Shown in pieces: positions 40,145 through 52,100 of a stretch of DNA of 64,000 nucleotides (positions are counted from its first letter, which is position 1; each line of letters starts with the position of its first letter). The translations under genes were made by a program, and so were the position numbers. The notes under the pieces were generated by a model. It saw nothing but the letters and a program-made list of their open reading frames with translations, was not told the origin of the DNA and did not search any database. Origin of the DNA: Manis javanica (lineage: Eukaryota > Chordata > Mammalia > Pholidota > Manidae); contig NC_133172.1 in the NCBI RefSeq assembly GCF_040802235.1, positions 61,635,613-61,699,612 of the forward strand. The letters run 5' to 3'.

Positions 40145-42790
40145 TGAAACAAACAGGTTCAGAGACTTCTGGCACTACCACCCTCTGAGAATCCACCAGA
40201 AGCTAGGAATCCTCTCCCACAAATACGTACAAGCACATACAATTTGCACGTGCTCGAGCCCACAGGCTTAGGACCTCCTCCTTCCCGGACCTTGTAGGGA
40301 CCAAGCATGTCAGGCTGAAATCAATTTGAAGAAAAGGCTGAATGTGCTCTGGAGCCCACACTGCAGTCTTTCCAAGTTCTGAGGTCAGATGAGACCGAGG
40401 CGTCTGCCCTCCTCCCAGACCTGGAGGAAGTGTGGAAGTGTGGAAGTGTGGAAGTGTGGAATATCTGTGTTTTTACCTCCTGCTCCGATCTGGACGCCTC
40501 CTATCTCTGACCCCGGGGTTTCCCAGTTACGTGGTTCTTCAAATTCCTTTTCTCTCTGCTTAGAAAGTGGGGCCGGGCTTCTGCTGCTTGTGGCTGAGGA
40601 GCCCTGGCTTCAGCGAGAGTCGACTTAGGGACCTGTACCTCTGGGGAACCTTTTAACTGTGGGTCTAGTCCACGTCCCCCTGTTCACAGCTAAAAAGCCC
40701 CGGTTGAGAGAGGTGAGCTCTGCCGGTGACCAGTGGCCCCGTGCCCCGGAAAGGTGTTTCAACTCAGCACAGTCCCTGAAACATTCCCTCGGGACCCAGC
40801 CCCCATCCCACACCTAAGACAAAACACAGCCGGTGGGCGGGCGCTGGGATATGGACCCCAGGAGATCGCGTCTGTACTGCCCCCACACAGAGCCTGCTGT
40901 CTCCGGATTCTGCTCATGAACACTGGTGTTGGTCACAGGCCACAAGGTCCTCCACGAGTATTTTCAAGTATTAGCACATAAGCAGGGACTGGCTGAACGC
41001 TGGCCTATTTACATTGCAGGTGAATTATGTATTTTTGTCTATTTTCAGAGGACTGAGCTTTCCGGTGTCCACATGATAAAGACCCCCCTAGGTCTTAGAG
41101 TCAGAGAAGCCGGTGCTGGTGTCGGGTGTCTGGGAAGCCTCACCTTCTCTGCTCTTGGCCTTGAAAACCATGGCAGATTCCTCGTGTCCTGGCTGCTGTG
41201 TCAGCACAGCCTGTGCCTCCCATGGTTCCTGTAAAGCTGGGGCAGGAGGTGCACATTTGGGGGTCAGCCTGGGTAGGCCCGTGAGCAGGGGCCCGAGGGG
41301 GTTGTGGCGTGGCCCCCTACCCAGCGGCCACGCGTGTTCCTGAAATGCCTTGCTGCTCCTTTCTGTGTGCCAGGCGATTGAATCCTGAGGTGGTTGGGGT
41401 AGAGTGGAGCCCTGTGTCTTTGATGCAAAGGCCACTGGCCACTTGGCCCATGTTTACTCTGCGTTAGGGACACATTGTTGCTGAGCGCACTGGGTCTGTG
41501 CACTTTGTTTTGTGCCTGTAAGTTATTGTTTCAGACATGCACAGTTGTGTAAAGGATGATGCAGTGAACCCTTGGCCCCATCATCGATGTTACTTGGGGC
41601 TCCTCCTCAGTCTGTCACCCTCCCACTGCCCGCCACCCCGCCAGAAGCGACCCTGTCTGCGACACAGGTGATTTCCCCTGTGGGCGTTTTTCTCCACCAC
41701 TGGCCATTTCCTTCCCAGAGGGGGAACCTCAAGGGCGGCTCTTCGCTTTTCCACAGTTCCCCTGACCTCCTGTGCCTGCAGCCCTCCGGGTGGCCTTGGA
41801 GGGGCTGCGCGCCTGCGACAGTGCAGGGTGGACCTGTGTGGAGGAGTGTCCTGGTTCTGGCTGACCCCCTGCCTGCTGGACTGGGTCAACTCTGTCACCT
41901 CCCTGAGCCTGCAGCAGGTTTCTCTTCTGAACACCTGGGGTCACAGCCGGCCCACTCAGGGCAGTCGGGGAGGAGGGAACCGGTAGACCCCTCCTCTGAG
42001 CAATGGGAAGCCTGGGTAAATACTCATGTGACCTCCAGACACTGATGCCACTTCCCAGGGAGATGCAGTGCGGGGGCAGCCTCCGCCCTGTTCTTGGGGA
42101 GCTCTGGGACTTGTCCCGCCATCTTGGAGGGGCTGTTGTAGCCTCTTTGCAAACTGACAGTGCTGGACTCTTTCCCCAAAATTAAAAGCAAAAGAAAGGG
42201 GTTTCTTCATAAGCTGTTTAGCAACCCAGGGAGGGAAAAAACAATCAGAGACGTGGAAACAGCTCTGGGGGGGTCTGCTGTGCAGGGAGCCGGCGCTTCC
42301 CTGTGGTGAGCCCACAGAGCCCCGCGCCGCATGCTGCAGGAGCTGTGCCTGCCCGGGAAAGGGGAACAGGAAAAGCATGGCGGGTTGAGCAACTCTGAGC
42401 CCAGATTGGGGTCGAGCAACCACAGGCCCAGGATACCAAGGCGGCCAGCGATTGCACAGGAAGCACGCCCCTTCTCTGCCAGGTGGGCGCCTGGGGGTCC
42501 TGCACACCGGCTGGGCTGGCCTTCACGAAGGCCCAGGGGCTGGGGCCCGTTGTACACCGCCCACCCAGGAGCCGCAGGGGTGGGGGCCAACTTCAAATGA
42601 GAGGGTCGGATGGGTGGGGGCAGAGTGTCCTGGGGCCCCCCGCCCGGGCTTACAGATCTCCCCTCAGTACTCAGGCCGCAGCCCAGGAAGCTGCCTGGCC
42701 TCTCCTGAAGTTTGTCACCTTGTCACTGGGGATGCTTCCCATGGTTGCTTAACATCCTCTCTCCATGACTGCCTGGGGCCATATGTCATT
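40145..42790. other. Intergenic sequence, no gene recognised
   Basis: GC-rich unique sequence apart from the 8-bp tandem repeat. The open frames overlap on both strands and show no protein family I recognise. Confidence 0.5.
40428..40461. repeat. Short tandem repeat, 8-bp unit AAGTGTGG
   Basis: Four perfect consecutive copies and a partial fifth. Confidence 0.95.
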
Positions 42791-43199
42791 TATTTCTAGA
42801 AACTATACAAATAACTCTATCAGAGAAAGTTTAGAAAAAAGCAGCAACATGTACCCAGTTTCCCACCATCCAAATACTGTAGCTATTGCAATTTTGGTAT
42901 ATTTCCTTCCAGGCTCTTTTACCTAATGCATAATTTTGCATATAATGTAAACACAGCGTAGATGTAATTGGAGAGCCAGCTCTTTGCCCAAACCAACTGC
43001 AGGAGGGGCTTCCTGCGGCCATGGTTTTCACATTCATCCTCTCTGGCCCAGTGTATTTGGGCTGTTGCTGTATCTGCAAGTTTTTAAGAAAGTGTTTTAG
43101 TGTGGAAAAATTTCCAGTGTACACCAGAGTAGAGTGAACAGTAGGAGAAATCTCCGTGCGCTCTCACGCAGTTTCAACACCATCAGTGTGTGCATCTCC

Positions 43200-43640
43200 C
43201 ATCCTGGAATTCTTATTTTATCTTATTGTGGTAGACTATGCAACACATAAAACTGACCATTGTAACAGTTTTTAAGTGTTCAGCTCAGCGGTGTTAAGTA
43301 CATTCACACTGTTGTGCAGACATATCTCGAGGCCTTTGTCATCTTCCCAAGCTGAACCTCTGTCTCCATTAACTACCAGCTCCCCTTCCCCTCCCCCAGC
43401 CCCCGGTGACCTCTATTCCACTCTGTCTCTGTGAATCTGACTGCCTAGGGGCCTCATTTAAATGGAATAATATTCGACCTTTTGCATCTGGCTTCTTTCA
43501 TTTAGCATAATGTTTTCAAGATTCATCCATGTTGTAGCATGTGTCAGAAATTTTTATGGCTGAATAATATTCCATTTTATGTATAGTATACCATATTTTT
43601 TGTATCCATTCATCTGCCGATGGACATGTGGGTTGTTTAA
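43200..43640 (-). mobile_element. L1 3' end fragment (older)
   Basis: The plus strand carries the reversed 3' UTR (caacacataaaactgaccattgtaac, ttcacactgttgtgcagac) followed by ggctgaataatattcc and tccattcatctgccgatgg, the ORF2 end. It sits within still older L1M-like sequence. Confidence 0.8.
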
Positions 43641-43864
43641 CCCTGGTATTTTTAAGCAGATTCCGGGCATCATCTCATTTCGTCCATGAATATATCTGAG
43701 TACACAGAGATGGGGACTTAAAAAAACCATAGCAGCACAGCTACCCCATGCAGACAGCTTAACAGAGATTCCTCTGTGTCATCTAATGGCCAGGCAGTAT
43801 TCAGATTTCTCTGGCTTTCTTGTGAGCATCTTCCTAAAGTTGCTTTTTACTCCCTTCTCTCATT

Positions 43865-44455
43865 TTTTTTATTGAAGTAGTTGATAAACAATATTATACT
43901 GGTTTCAAGTATAGAACATAGTGATTCATATGTTCATCACATATGACATAGTGATTCAACAGTTATCTACATTATTAAATGTTCACCCCAACTAGTGTAG
44001 TTACTGTCAACATAGAAAGATGTTACAGAATATTAACTATATTCTCTATGCTGTACTTTCATCCCCATGACTAATTTATATTATAACTGAGATTTTGTGT
44101 CTCTTTATCCCTTTCACCTATTACACCCCTGTCCCCTGTAACCACTAGTCTCTTCTTAGTGTCTATTAGTCTATTTCTGTTTTGTTTGTCTTGTTCTGTT
44201 TAGATTCCAAAAATAAGTGAAATCATATGGTATTCGTCTTTCTCCACCTGGTTCACTTCACTTAGCACAATGCCCTCTATCTAGGTCCATCCATGTTGTC
44301 ACAAATGACAGGATTTTTTCCTTTTTTATGGCCGAGTAATATTCTGTCTTATACATGTACCACATCTTCTTTATCCATTCATCAATTGATGGACACTTCA
44401 GTTGCTTGTATATCTTGGCTGTCATAAATAATGGGGCAATAAACAAAGGAGTCTA
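43865..44455 (-). mobile_element. 5'-truncated L1 (L1MA-like 3' UTR plus ORF2 end)
   Basis: The T-run at 43865 marks the 3' end. The 3' UTR (attgaagtagttgataaacaatattatactgg) resembles laurasiatherian L1MA-like elements. ORF2 C-terminal codons remain (MFIAPLFMTAKIYKQLKCPS, 44446 downwards). A clear target-site duplication was not found. Confidence 0.85.
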
Positions 44456-45559
44456 AAGCTGTTTTGCTTGAATTAGGGTGGAAAAAGGCTGACATGGCTC
44501 TTACATTCCCTTTATCCTCTTTTTCCTCTTTTGTCGTTATTTTTTGAAGAAATCGGGTCATCATCCCGTAGAATGTCTCACGTGAGTCTCTGTGTCCTGA
44601 CATGCCCTCTGCCCTCAGGGCTGGCCCACTCCAGGTCAGCTTTGGGTAGGAATGCTGCAAAGGAGCTGTGTCCTTCCGGGCACTGTGTCAGGACACACTG
44701 AGGTCAGCTTGACGGTTTTTAATTTTGCTTTTTTTTTTTTATTGTTTACATTTATTGTTACTGTTTATTTTAAAACAATTTCAAACTTTCAGAAACATAA
44801 GAATATTTCAAAGAACTCCGGTGTGCCCCCCACTCAGAGATCCCTCCCAAGTTTCCCAGTAGGTGGACCCATTGTTCCGGGCATGCTCTCTAGGATACTG
44901 ACCAGTCTTCAAACCAGAGCAGTTCTTGGGCCTTCCCTTGGCATTCGCAGCCTCGACATGTTTGAATATTAGACTAGTCTTGTCAACTGCCTCTCAACCT
45001 GGATTTGTCTGATGTTTCCTCACAATAGGACCAATTACACATTTTAGCTGGGAAATCACAGAAACGAGGCTGATTCCTCCGTGCCTGTCGGGTGGGAAGT
45101 GTGTGCACACCATGACTTGTCCAGCCCAGTGGCATCAGCTTTGAGTGGCTTAGGTGGTGTTTGCTGGTCTCTCCTTTGCAAAGTGACTTACCCTCTGCGA
45201 CCTTAATCAGTTTTGTGGGGGAGAGAGAGTTCGAGACAATGTAAACTCCCGCTCCTTACTCCTCTCTCACTAATTTCAGTATCCATGAATATTTCTCATT
45301 TCAGTTAATTGTGGGTGTTAGGGTTGCCAGATGCTGACCTTTTAATTCCATTGTTCCACACGGTAGTTGGCAATCTGCTGTAAGACACATTTTTCTCTTC
45401 TTCTCATATTGTTCACTTACATCAATAGACATTCATGGAATCCTGTTTTATTCACATCTAAATTCTGGTACAGTCATTATTTTCATCTTCTGTGACATGT
45501 GTATTTCTGCAAGTTGTTTTTGTCACTTAACGTGCCGTGACAGGTCTTGTCCCACAGTG

Positions 45560-48500
45560 GGACCTGCGGACACCTCCCTTGTGCTAAGTATGGCCCTGGT
45601 GTCCGTATGACATGCCATCGATAGTCCCTTAATCTGCACCCGATTTCCCCCAGCAACACTGCAGTGACTATCCTGTGAGGGACCCTGTCACCTTGTGGGA
45701 AGCAGTCTGTTTCAGAAAGCTTCGCTTGCTAGAAATTTCTTCCTCCTGTTGAATTCCAATCTTCCTTTGCAGCTCCCACCCACCCAGGGGCCCTGGCTCT
45801 GCTCGCAGGGCCCATGGGGCGCTAAGCCCAACGCCCGCCCACCCACAGGTCAGAGAACAGGAGGATGGCCCTCAGGTCCGCACGCTGCTCTCCTCCTCCT
45901 GTTCTTCGAGTCCCCTCCCTGACCCCTCGGATCACAGCCCCGTGCGTGGGTGCGAGGCCCCAAACGAACGCAGGCCTCCCTGTGGTGACCAGGGGGTGCA
46001 GCAGGCCTCTCCTCTCCCTGTTTCCGGATCCTGCGTCCTACTGCCAGGGGATGCCAGCTGCATTTGACGGCCATGCCCACTGTTGACCCAGCCGATTTCA
46101 CAGTCAGCAAAGTGCCCTTCTCCCCGACCCCGGGGTCCTGCCAGTCTGTATCTGCAGTGTGTGCACCAGTTAATGAAGCTTTCTCATCTCCATCCTCGAT
46201 TGAATTCGCTGCCACCCTGGAAATAGACGGTACCACCCCCATTTACAAACAAGGACACCAAGCCTCTGGGAGGTCATGCCCGAGGTTTCCACGCAGGAAA
46301 GACACCCTCAAATTAGCAGAGTGTGCACCAGCCTTTGGTCACAACTCATTTTAAAGGATGTGGCCAGGGAGCAGAGCCTAAAGGGAGCGTTCAGGCCTCT
46401 GAAATGGTGGCAGAGTTGCTGTCCCTACTCCAGGCCAGAAGGGGCGAGGAGCAGTGATCTTCAGTGAAGGGACATAGCAGTCATAGACAGGGAGGGCCCA
46501 GGTGGACAGGTGCCCAGCGGCCCTCCCTTCCCTACCCCCACCTCCCACGGGCCCCTCACTAGTCAAAGCCCCAAGTCACTGGACCCTGTGGACAGGGCCA
46601 CACAGCTCAGCCTCTAGGGTGGGGAGGGGAGGATGGAAAGTGGACCTGGGGAGGTAGATGGAAGATTCTGGAAAACAGGTTTAGGGAGTACACATGGATT
46701 GTAGACAAGGGGGTCTCATCTCACCTCCCCACCTCCCTGCCAGCCACTTGCTCTCTTTAAATCAGCTGTGTGCATATAGCTGTATGCATGGCAGGTCAGT
46801 CCCCTGTCAGCCCAGCCCTCTTGCTGTCCCCACAGTGGGCGAGTGGGTTGGTGAGTGGGGGCTGTCTTGGGCCAGAGCGAAGCCTGCTGGTCTGGAGCTG
46901 GTTGATGTGAGGAGGGAGATGGGTGGACCTACGCCCTGCAGGGACTGCCATGCAGAACGGGAGTTAGGAACCACACCAGTGGTGGGCCCCGGCTGCAATG
47001 TCCAGGGGGGAGGTTTCAACGGCATGTGACACAACACTTTGACAGCGACGGTATCAGTGAGGCGACAGAATGGATCTTTCTGGGCATTCTGGTGCAGGGA
47101 CAACCTCCTGTGCCTCGGTGTGCTTCCAAGAACAGTGCTGGGAATCTCTGGTCCCCTGAATTCCTCGAAAACTTGGAAGGCGGGGGATAAATAACTCTGC
47201 TGATCCGGGAGCCCCCCAGGTGTCATCCGTGCAGTCCTCCAAGCCCCTGTGGTCTGCAGCTGTCAGACAGAGGTGGATGGCAGGCTCTGGCCCACCCCAG
47301 GCCCACAGCTGGCAAGCGGCAGGCCCAGGATTGGCACCTGGGCAGCCTTGACCTGGACTTTATGTTTATCTGGTGGGCCAGGACAGAGCAGAGAGGCAGG
47401 CAGCAAGTCAGACCTGGTTTCCACACCCACACAGCTGGCGGGGCCCCGTGTTGAGCACTGGCACAGAGGAAGAAAGACTGGCTTTCACGGTGGAGGGGGG
47501 AACGTGGCTCCGGGGGGAACATACCCTTGGAGAAGGGAGAGTCCCAGAGGCCCCTTTGGCTGTGCCTGGGGTGGCAGGTGTCGGCTCTGCCCCACGGTGT
47601 TCCAGGGTCCCTGGCTGCCGATGCCCGTGCACCACCAGATGGGCGATCCAGACATCTTAGCAGGGCCTGTGGAGTATCTGCTTCATGCAGGCCCTGCTGT
47701 CTGGCCCTGAGCCCACCAAGACACTGCTGGTTTAGGCCTCAGCTTCCCGAGCACATCTGTCTAGAGGGAGAGGCTGTGTAGGTGACGCTAGTGAGTGCCC
47801 AGCCCCATGCACAGGATTTTCAGTGCTGCGCAGCCTGGCAGCTTTCTGTTTTTCGGTGCTAGCCTAGTGAGTTGGGGGTCTGCACTTGCTTTGCGTCTTT
47901 GAGCCTGGAAGATCCTGGGGGAGCAGGATTAATGGGACAAGGGGGTGAATGCCGCCCTTCAAGGTCTCCTGGAGAGGGCCACCTGGTCTCCAGGCCCCAC
48001 CCCTGGGGTCCACGTCCCAGATCCCTCTCTGCAGTGGCAGGTGTTGTGTGTTGGAATATCAAGGTTGGGGTTTGGGATTCTGGATGAGAAACACCCAGCC
48101 AGCCCTCTCCTATCTTTCTGGAAGGTGGGGTGTCCCTTGTAAATAATGGCCAGAAAATAAGCATCAGCCAGGAAAGCCGCGGCTGGCTGAGTCCCTGTCT
48201 CCGTGCGCCTGCCAAACAGCCCCGCAGACAGGAAGCAGCCTTCAGCCCCTGCCCCCCGCGGCGCAGGGAGGGTGGGCAGCTCTGGGTGGGGCGGAGGGAG
48301 GTCAGGAGGCAGCTCTGGGCCTTGGGACCTCCCCCTGAGCCCCTTTGGCTGATTGGTGGAGAGCACTGGCTCAGAAGCCAGAGGGGTCTTGCGGCCCCTC
48401 CAATCAGCCTCCCATCAGATGGAGGAGCAGAATGCGGTGCATGGTTTGCTCCAGCTCCTTCCTCCAGTGGTGCGCTGGTAGACTTGGCACCAGGGCTGGC

Positions 48501-51500
48501 TGGGGAGCCCTGATTTCCTAGTGCTTGCCCACCGCACAGGGGACATGCTCCCACCATGGCTGATTTCAAGCAACAGGGCATCACTGAACATGCGTTTGGA
48601 AGATATGCGCCCCGCCCCTCGCTGTTCCTATTGGTCCAGAATCCTCGGCTGGGCTGGGCTGCAGGTGCCCTCCCCATCACTGTGCAGGGGGCGTATTGCC
48701 CCCACCCCAGGGAAGCCATAAGCAATGGGTCCTTAGGGAGTTTCAAAGATGTCTCTTAAAGCAAAAAAACCCTGGCACGCAGGACACACAGCCCACAAGA
48801 GACCACAGTCAGGGTGGCACAGCTGAAGCAACGCTTGACCGTCAAAGCCGGGCTTTGTTAGCAGCGCCAGCGGCCCGTTGGTGATGGGCAGGGCTGGCAG
48901 CGGCAGCATGGTGCCCTGGCGGCAGTGCCAGGCCAGCCAGAAGGCTCAGGCCCTGAGGCCCAGCTGCCTCCTCTGTTGCTTGGAGTCATAACCACCCCAT
49001 TGGGATTGTTGGGAGAAATGGAATAAAATGCCCGTAAAGCTCTCAACTTGAAAGTTTGTTCAAAAGCAGGCCGAGAGGCTGCTGACTGTCAGCGCTGGAG
49101 GCTCTGCCTTAAGAGCTCTTCGCAAAACAAGACCCCGGCTTCTGAGATTAGTTGTGTTTGTATCCAAACTCTTAGAATGAAATGATGAAAAAATAAAAAA
49201 ATGAATCTGTATTCAACTTTGGAGCCCAGACTCCTTTGAAAAGTAGGCATGTTGTTCTGAGAATCCATAATGAAGTAACATTTCAAATGAGGGAATTTAA
49301 AAAATTCCATGTTTCAGAGAAAGAGGCAAATGATAAGAAAGCATGTTGCCATTAGGCGCTGGAAACGCCTGGAAGAACTTCAGCTGCCAGGGGATGTCCT
49401 TGAGCTGGCGGAGGCTCGCCTCCACTCCCATACCTTCTCCGGAGCCTGGTTTGCGGCTTCCTGGCCGGGAGGCTCCTCAGCAAGCCTGCAGGCCCCGCGA
49501 GGAAGTGGCCTGCCTGGTTCCGTAAGTTAGAACTGGAGATCTTATTGCTCAGGGGCTCAGGGCACCTTGGGTTCCACTCCTTGCCCTCCCGGTGGGGAGG
49601 CCGCAGTGCCCCTGTTTCACAGGTCAGTCTCAGAGGGCCTTAGGGTGGTCCAGCCAGGTGACGGTGAGCAGAGCACAGGCTGGACGCTGCATCCAGGGTC
49701 CTCTTCCTGCCCCTTGGCACTCAGGCCACTGAGCTGTGTCCACGTGTGGCTTCCCAACAGGGAACTGGGGGGACTCCCTAGAGAACAGAGGTGGAAATGA
49801 ATCGAAGCCAGTGTCTGGTGGGGAGGCAGTGGGACAGCGCCGGCTGCCCCAGAGCTCAGGTACTGCCCTTCGGACTCTGTTCTCCGTCCGGAGGGCCTGC
49901 CCCCACCCTGTCCTCTGCAGCAGGAAGGTCACTGCAAGGGTGGGTCCAGACATGTCTTGAACAGAAAGCCGTTGGCCAGGTGTTAAGTGTACCACAGAGA
50001 ACTAGGCGGAAGAGGGCCCCTCGATTGTGAGGGGTGAGTGTTGACAGAAGTCCCAGGAGAGAGGAGAGAAATACTGGGCAGCAGACATGTCCAGTGCTGG
50101 GGGCCCACGAAGGGCAGGGCCGGTGGGGATCTGGAATCTCCAGAGGGGAAATGCAGGGCACCCGTGGGAGCCTCAGGGTGTTTGGAGGTGTGAGATCATG
50201 GGCTGGTCCCTGCAGGTGGTTCCCAGAAGGCCCGGCGCCCCTCTGTCCCTCTGCCCTCCCCTGGGTGGCCCCTTGGTGGGCTCGGTCTCTGTCTCTGTGC
50301 CGGCAAACCCCAGCTCCAGCCACTCGGCTGGGAAAGGCGCCCCTGTCTGCTGCTGGCCGGGCTCTGGGCAGAGCCTGGGACAGGCAGATGGCCGTCCAGA
50401 GAGGACCCACAGACAAAACATAAACATGATGTGGTTTCGCCCTTGTCTCAGGCCAAGTCCCTGTGCGATGGGCTCCCCAAGCTGGGTCAGCCTGCTGTTT
50501 TTCAGTTCCCCATCGGCCCTCAGTTCCCAGGGCCGCTGTCGGCCAACCCAGCTGGCAGCCTGGCCACAGGGCTGTGGTCCCTCTCCTGCGGCTGGCGCGG
50601 CAGCTGCGAGTGGGCTCTGCGTGTCAGTGCCCACCCCAACCTGGATGGGGACACACACATGGGCCAGTCTGGTGAGTGTCGGCACTCGGAGGGCCACTTG
50701 CTAGCGGGGTGTCCTGGGAGCATCACCTTTCAACTGGGCCGTGTATGGAAATGCACAAAGTGGTCTTGTGGGGACCACAGGGCCACTGGACCATGGGGGC
50801 ATGGAGTGTAAGAGAGGACAGGAAGCCAGGAGCCCAGAGCTGTCCCTCCAGTTTTCCCTCCAGCCTGTACCTCCCTCATGTAACTTTGGGAGAGTGACTT
50901 TGTTGCTTAAGGTACAAAGTCCTAACCCTTTAGATGGGGGTGCTGGGGACCCTGAGGTCCCTCTGGGGGAGTCACTAGCTGTGTCTCTGAGGAGCTTTGG
51001 CCACGTGCGTTGTGACTTCGTTGGCATCAGTCACTCACCGGGTAGGGGATCATGCATCCCCCATCTCTCTTGTCCACGTCTGCGGTCCACCCCAGGCCGC
51101 GGGCCCTGCCATGTGCTTTCAGTACTTTGGGGTGTGGATGTGAGTTAAAATCCACTCTGTGGTATGAAGATTCCAAAGTCTGTCTTTGAACTTTAACTCA
51201 CCCTGGATAAATGCTTTGGGGGTAAAGACTTTTTTGTTTCAACTTTAACACATAGAATTTAAAATATTTCCCCCTCACATGAACAGCCTCTTTCAAAGCT
51301 TACCACGGTGTGGTTAATGCCTCTCCACGGCAGCAAGCTGGGGTATTTATGGCTTCCCTCTTCCCCTGGACTCTGGGGACTGAGAACAAACCCACCTGTC
51401 AGGGACTCGGTTTCACCACCCATTCAGACTTGACTGAGTGAGCCTGTCTCCGAGGTTGGTGTGTCGTTCTTATCCAGACTGGCTTGGCTGATGGATAGAT

Positions 51501-51689
51501 CGGGCGCTTGTATGACTGATTGTAAAGCCGTGACTGGTGCCATTCAGTTTACTGAGGTCTACACAGAGTGAAAAAGTTTTGCATGCGTCTCCTGAAATAC
51601 CTCCAGTGCGGACAGAACGTTTGCTCTTACATCACGTGATGCAGGACACCTTCCACGGACACTCTGCCACGCCAGGGTGGGCATGAACT
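45560..51689. other. Intergenic, GC-rich; no gene recognised
   Basis: Mostly unique sequence. It includes the window's longest open frame (295 codons, minus, 47859-48746), which I judge non-coding: no recognisable domain, Pro/Gly/Ser-rich, and the opposite strand is also open. A MIR-like tract lies near 49.6 kb. 48.1-48.2 kb, with a distinct AT-richer word order, could be a regulatory element, but nothing here proves it. Confidence 0.45.
49580..49690 (+). repeat. MIR-like SINE relic, weak
   Basis: The run gcccctgtttcacaggtcag, followed by a gccttagggtggtccagccaggtgacgg-like tract, is compatible with a decayed MIR core. Confidence 0.4.
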
Positions 51690-52100
51690 TTGGGGGTGGC
51701 TGTAACCACAAGCTGGGGGGCTTAAGACAGCAGACATGCATCTTCTGGACCCCCTCAGTATTCCGGGAGCAGAGTTCAGAAAGGGCAGGGCCCTGCGCCC
51801 TCTGGACGCTCCTGGGGAGGATCCTTTCAGCTCCCGCGCTCCCACAGACCCTGGTGGTCCTTGGCTGCTAGGCACGTCTCTCTGGTCTCCGTCGTCATCA
51901 CATGGCCTCTCCGTGTGTCTGTGTCCAGATTTCCCTTTTCTTAGGGCATCAGTGATTGCACTTGGGGCCCACCCTAATTGAGTCTGACCAGATCTTAGTG
52001 TGATTGTACCTGCAAAGACCCTATTTTCAAACAAGGTCACATTCCCAGGTGTTGGGACTTCAATATATCTTTTCAGGAGGCACAATCCAACCCACAACAA
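51690..52100 (-). mobile_element. MaLR-type LTR relic, minus orientation
   Basis: It has the same reversed LTR order as the 39.3-kb copy: ggctgtaaccacaagctgggggg, tcacatggcctctccgtgtg, cctgcaaagaccctattttc, caaggtcacattcccagg and sequence ending in aggcacaatccaaccc. It is an LTR only. Confidence 0.8.

Larger units (their letters stand above)
43080..45560 (-). mobile_element. Ancient L1M-like sequence hosting the two younger L1 pieces
   Basis: Segments 43085-43199, 43645-43864 and about 44740-45560 read as decayed parts of old mammalian L1, all minus strand. Recognisable words include ggatttgtctgatgtttcctcacaa and aaacataagaatatttcaaagaactcc. The pieces are separated by the insertions at 43200-43640 and 43865-44455, giving a nested LINE cluster. 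Order and family are by eye. Confidence 0.55.

Noticed and set aside
47859-48746. 295-codon minus-strand open frame, the longest in the window
   Set aside because: It is Pro/Ser/Gly-rich in a GC-rich region and has no domain or family I recognise. The opposite strand is open too, and no promoter or splice context is visible.
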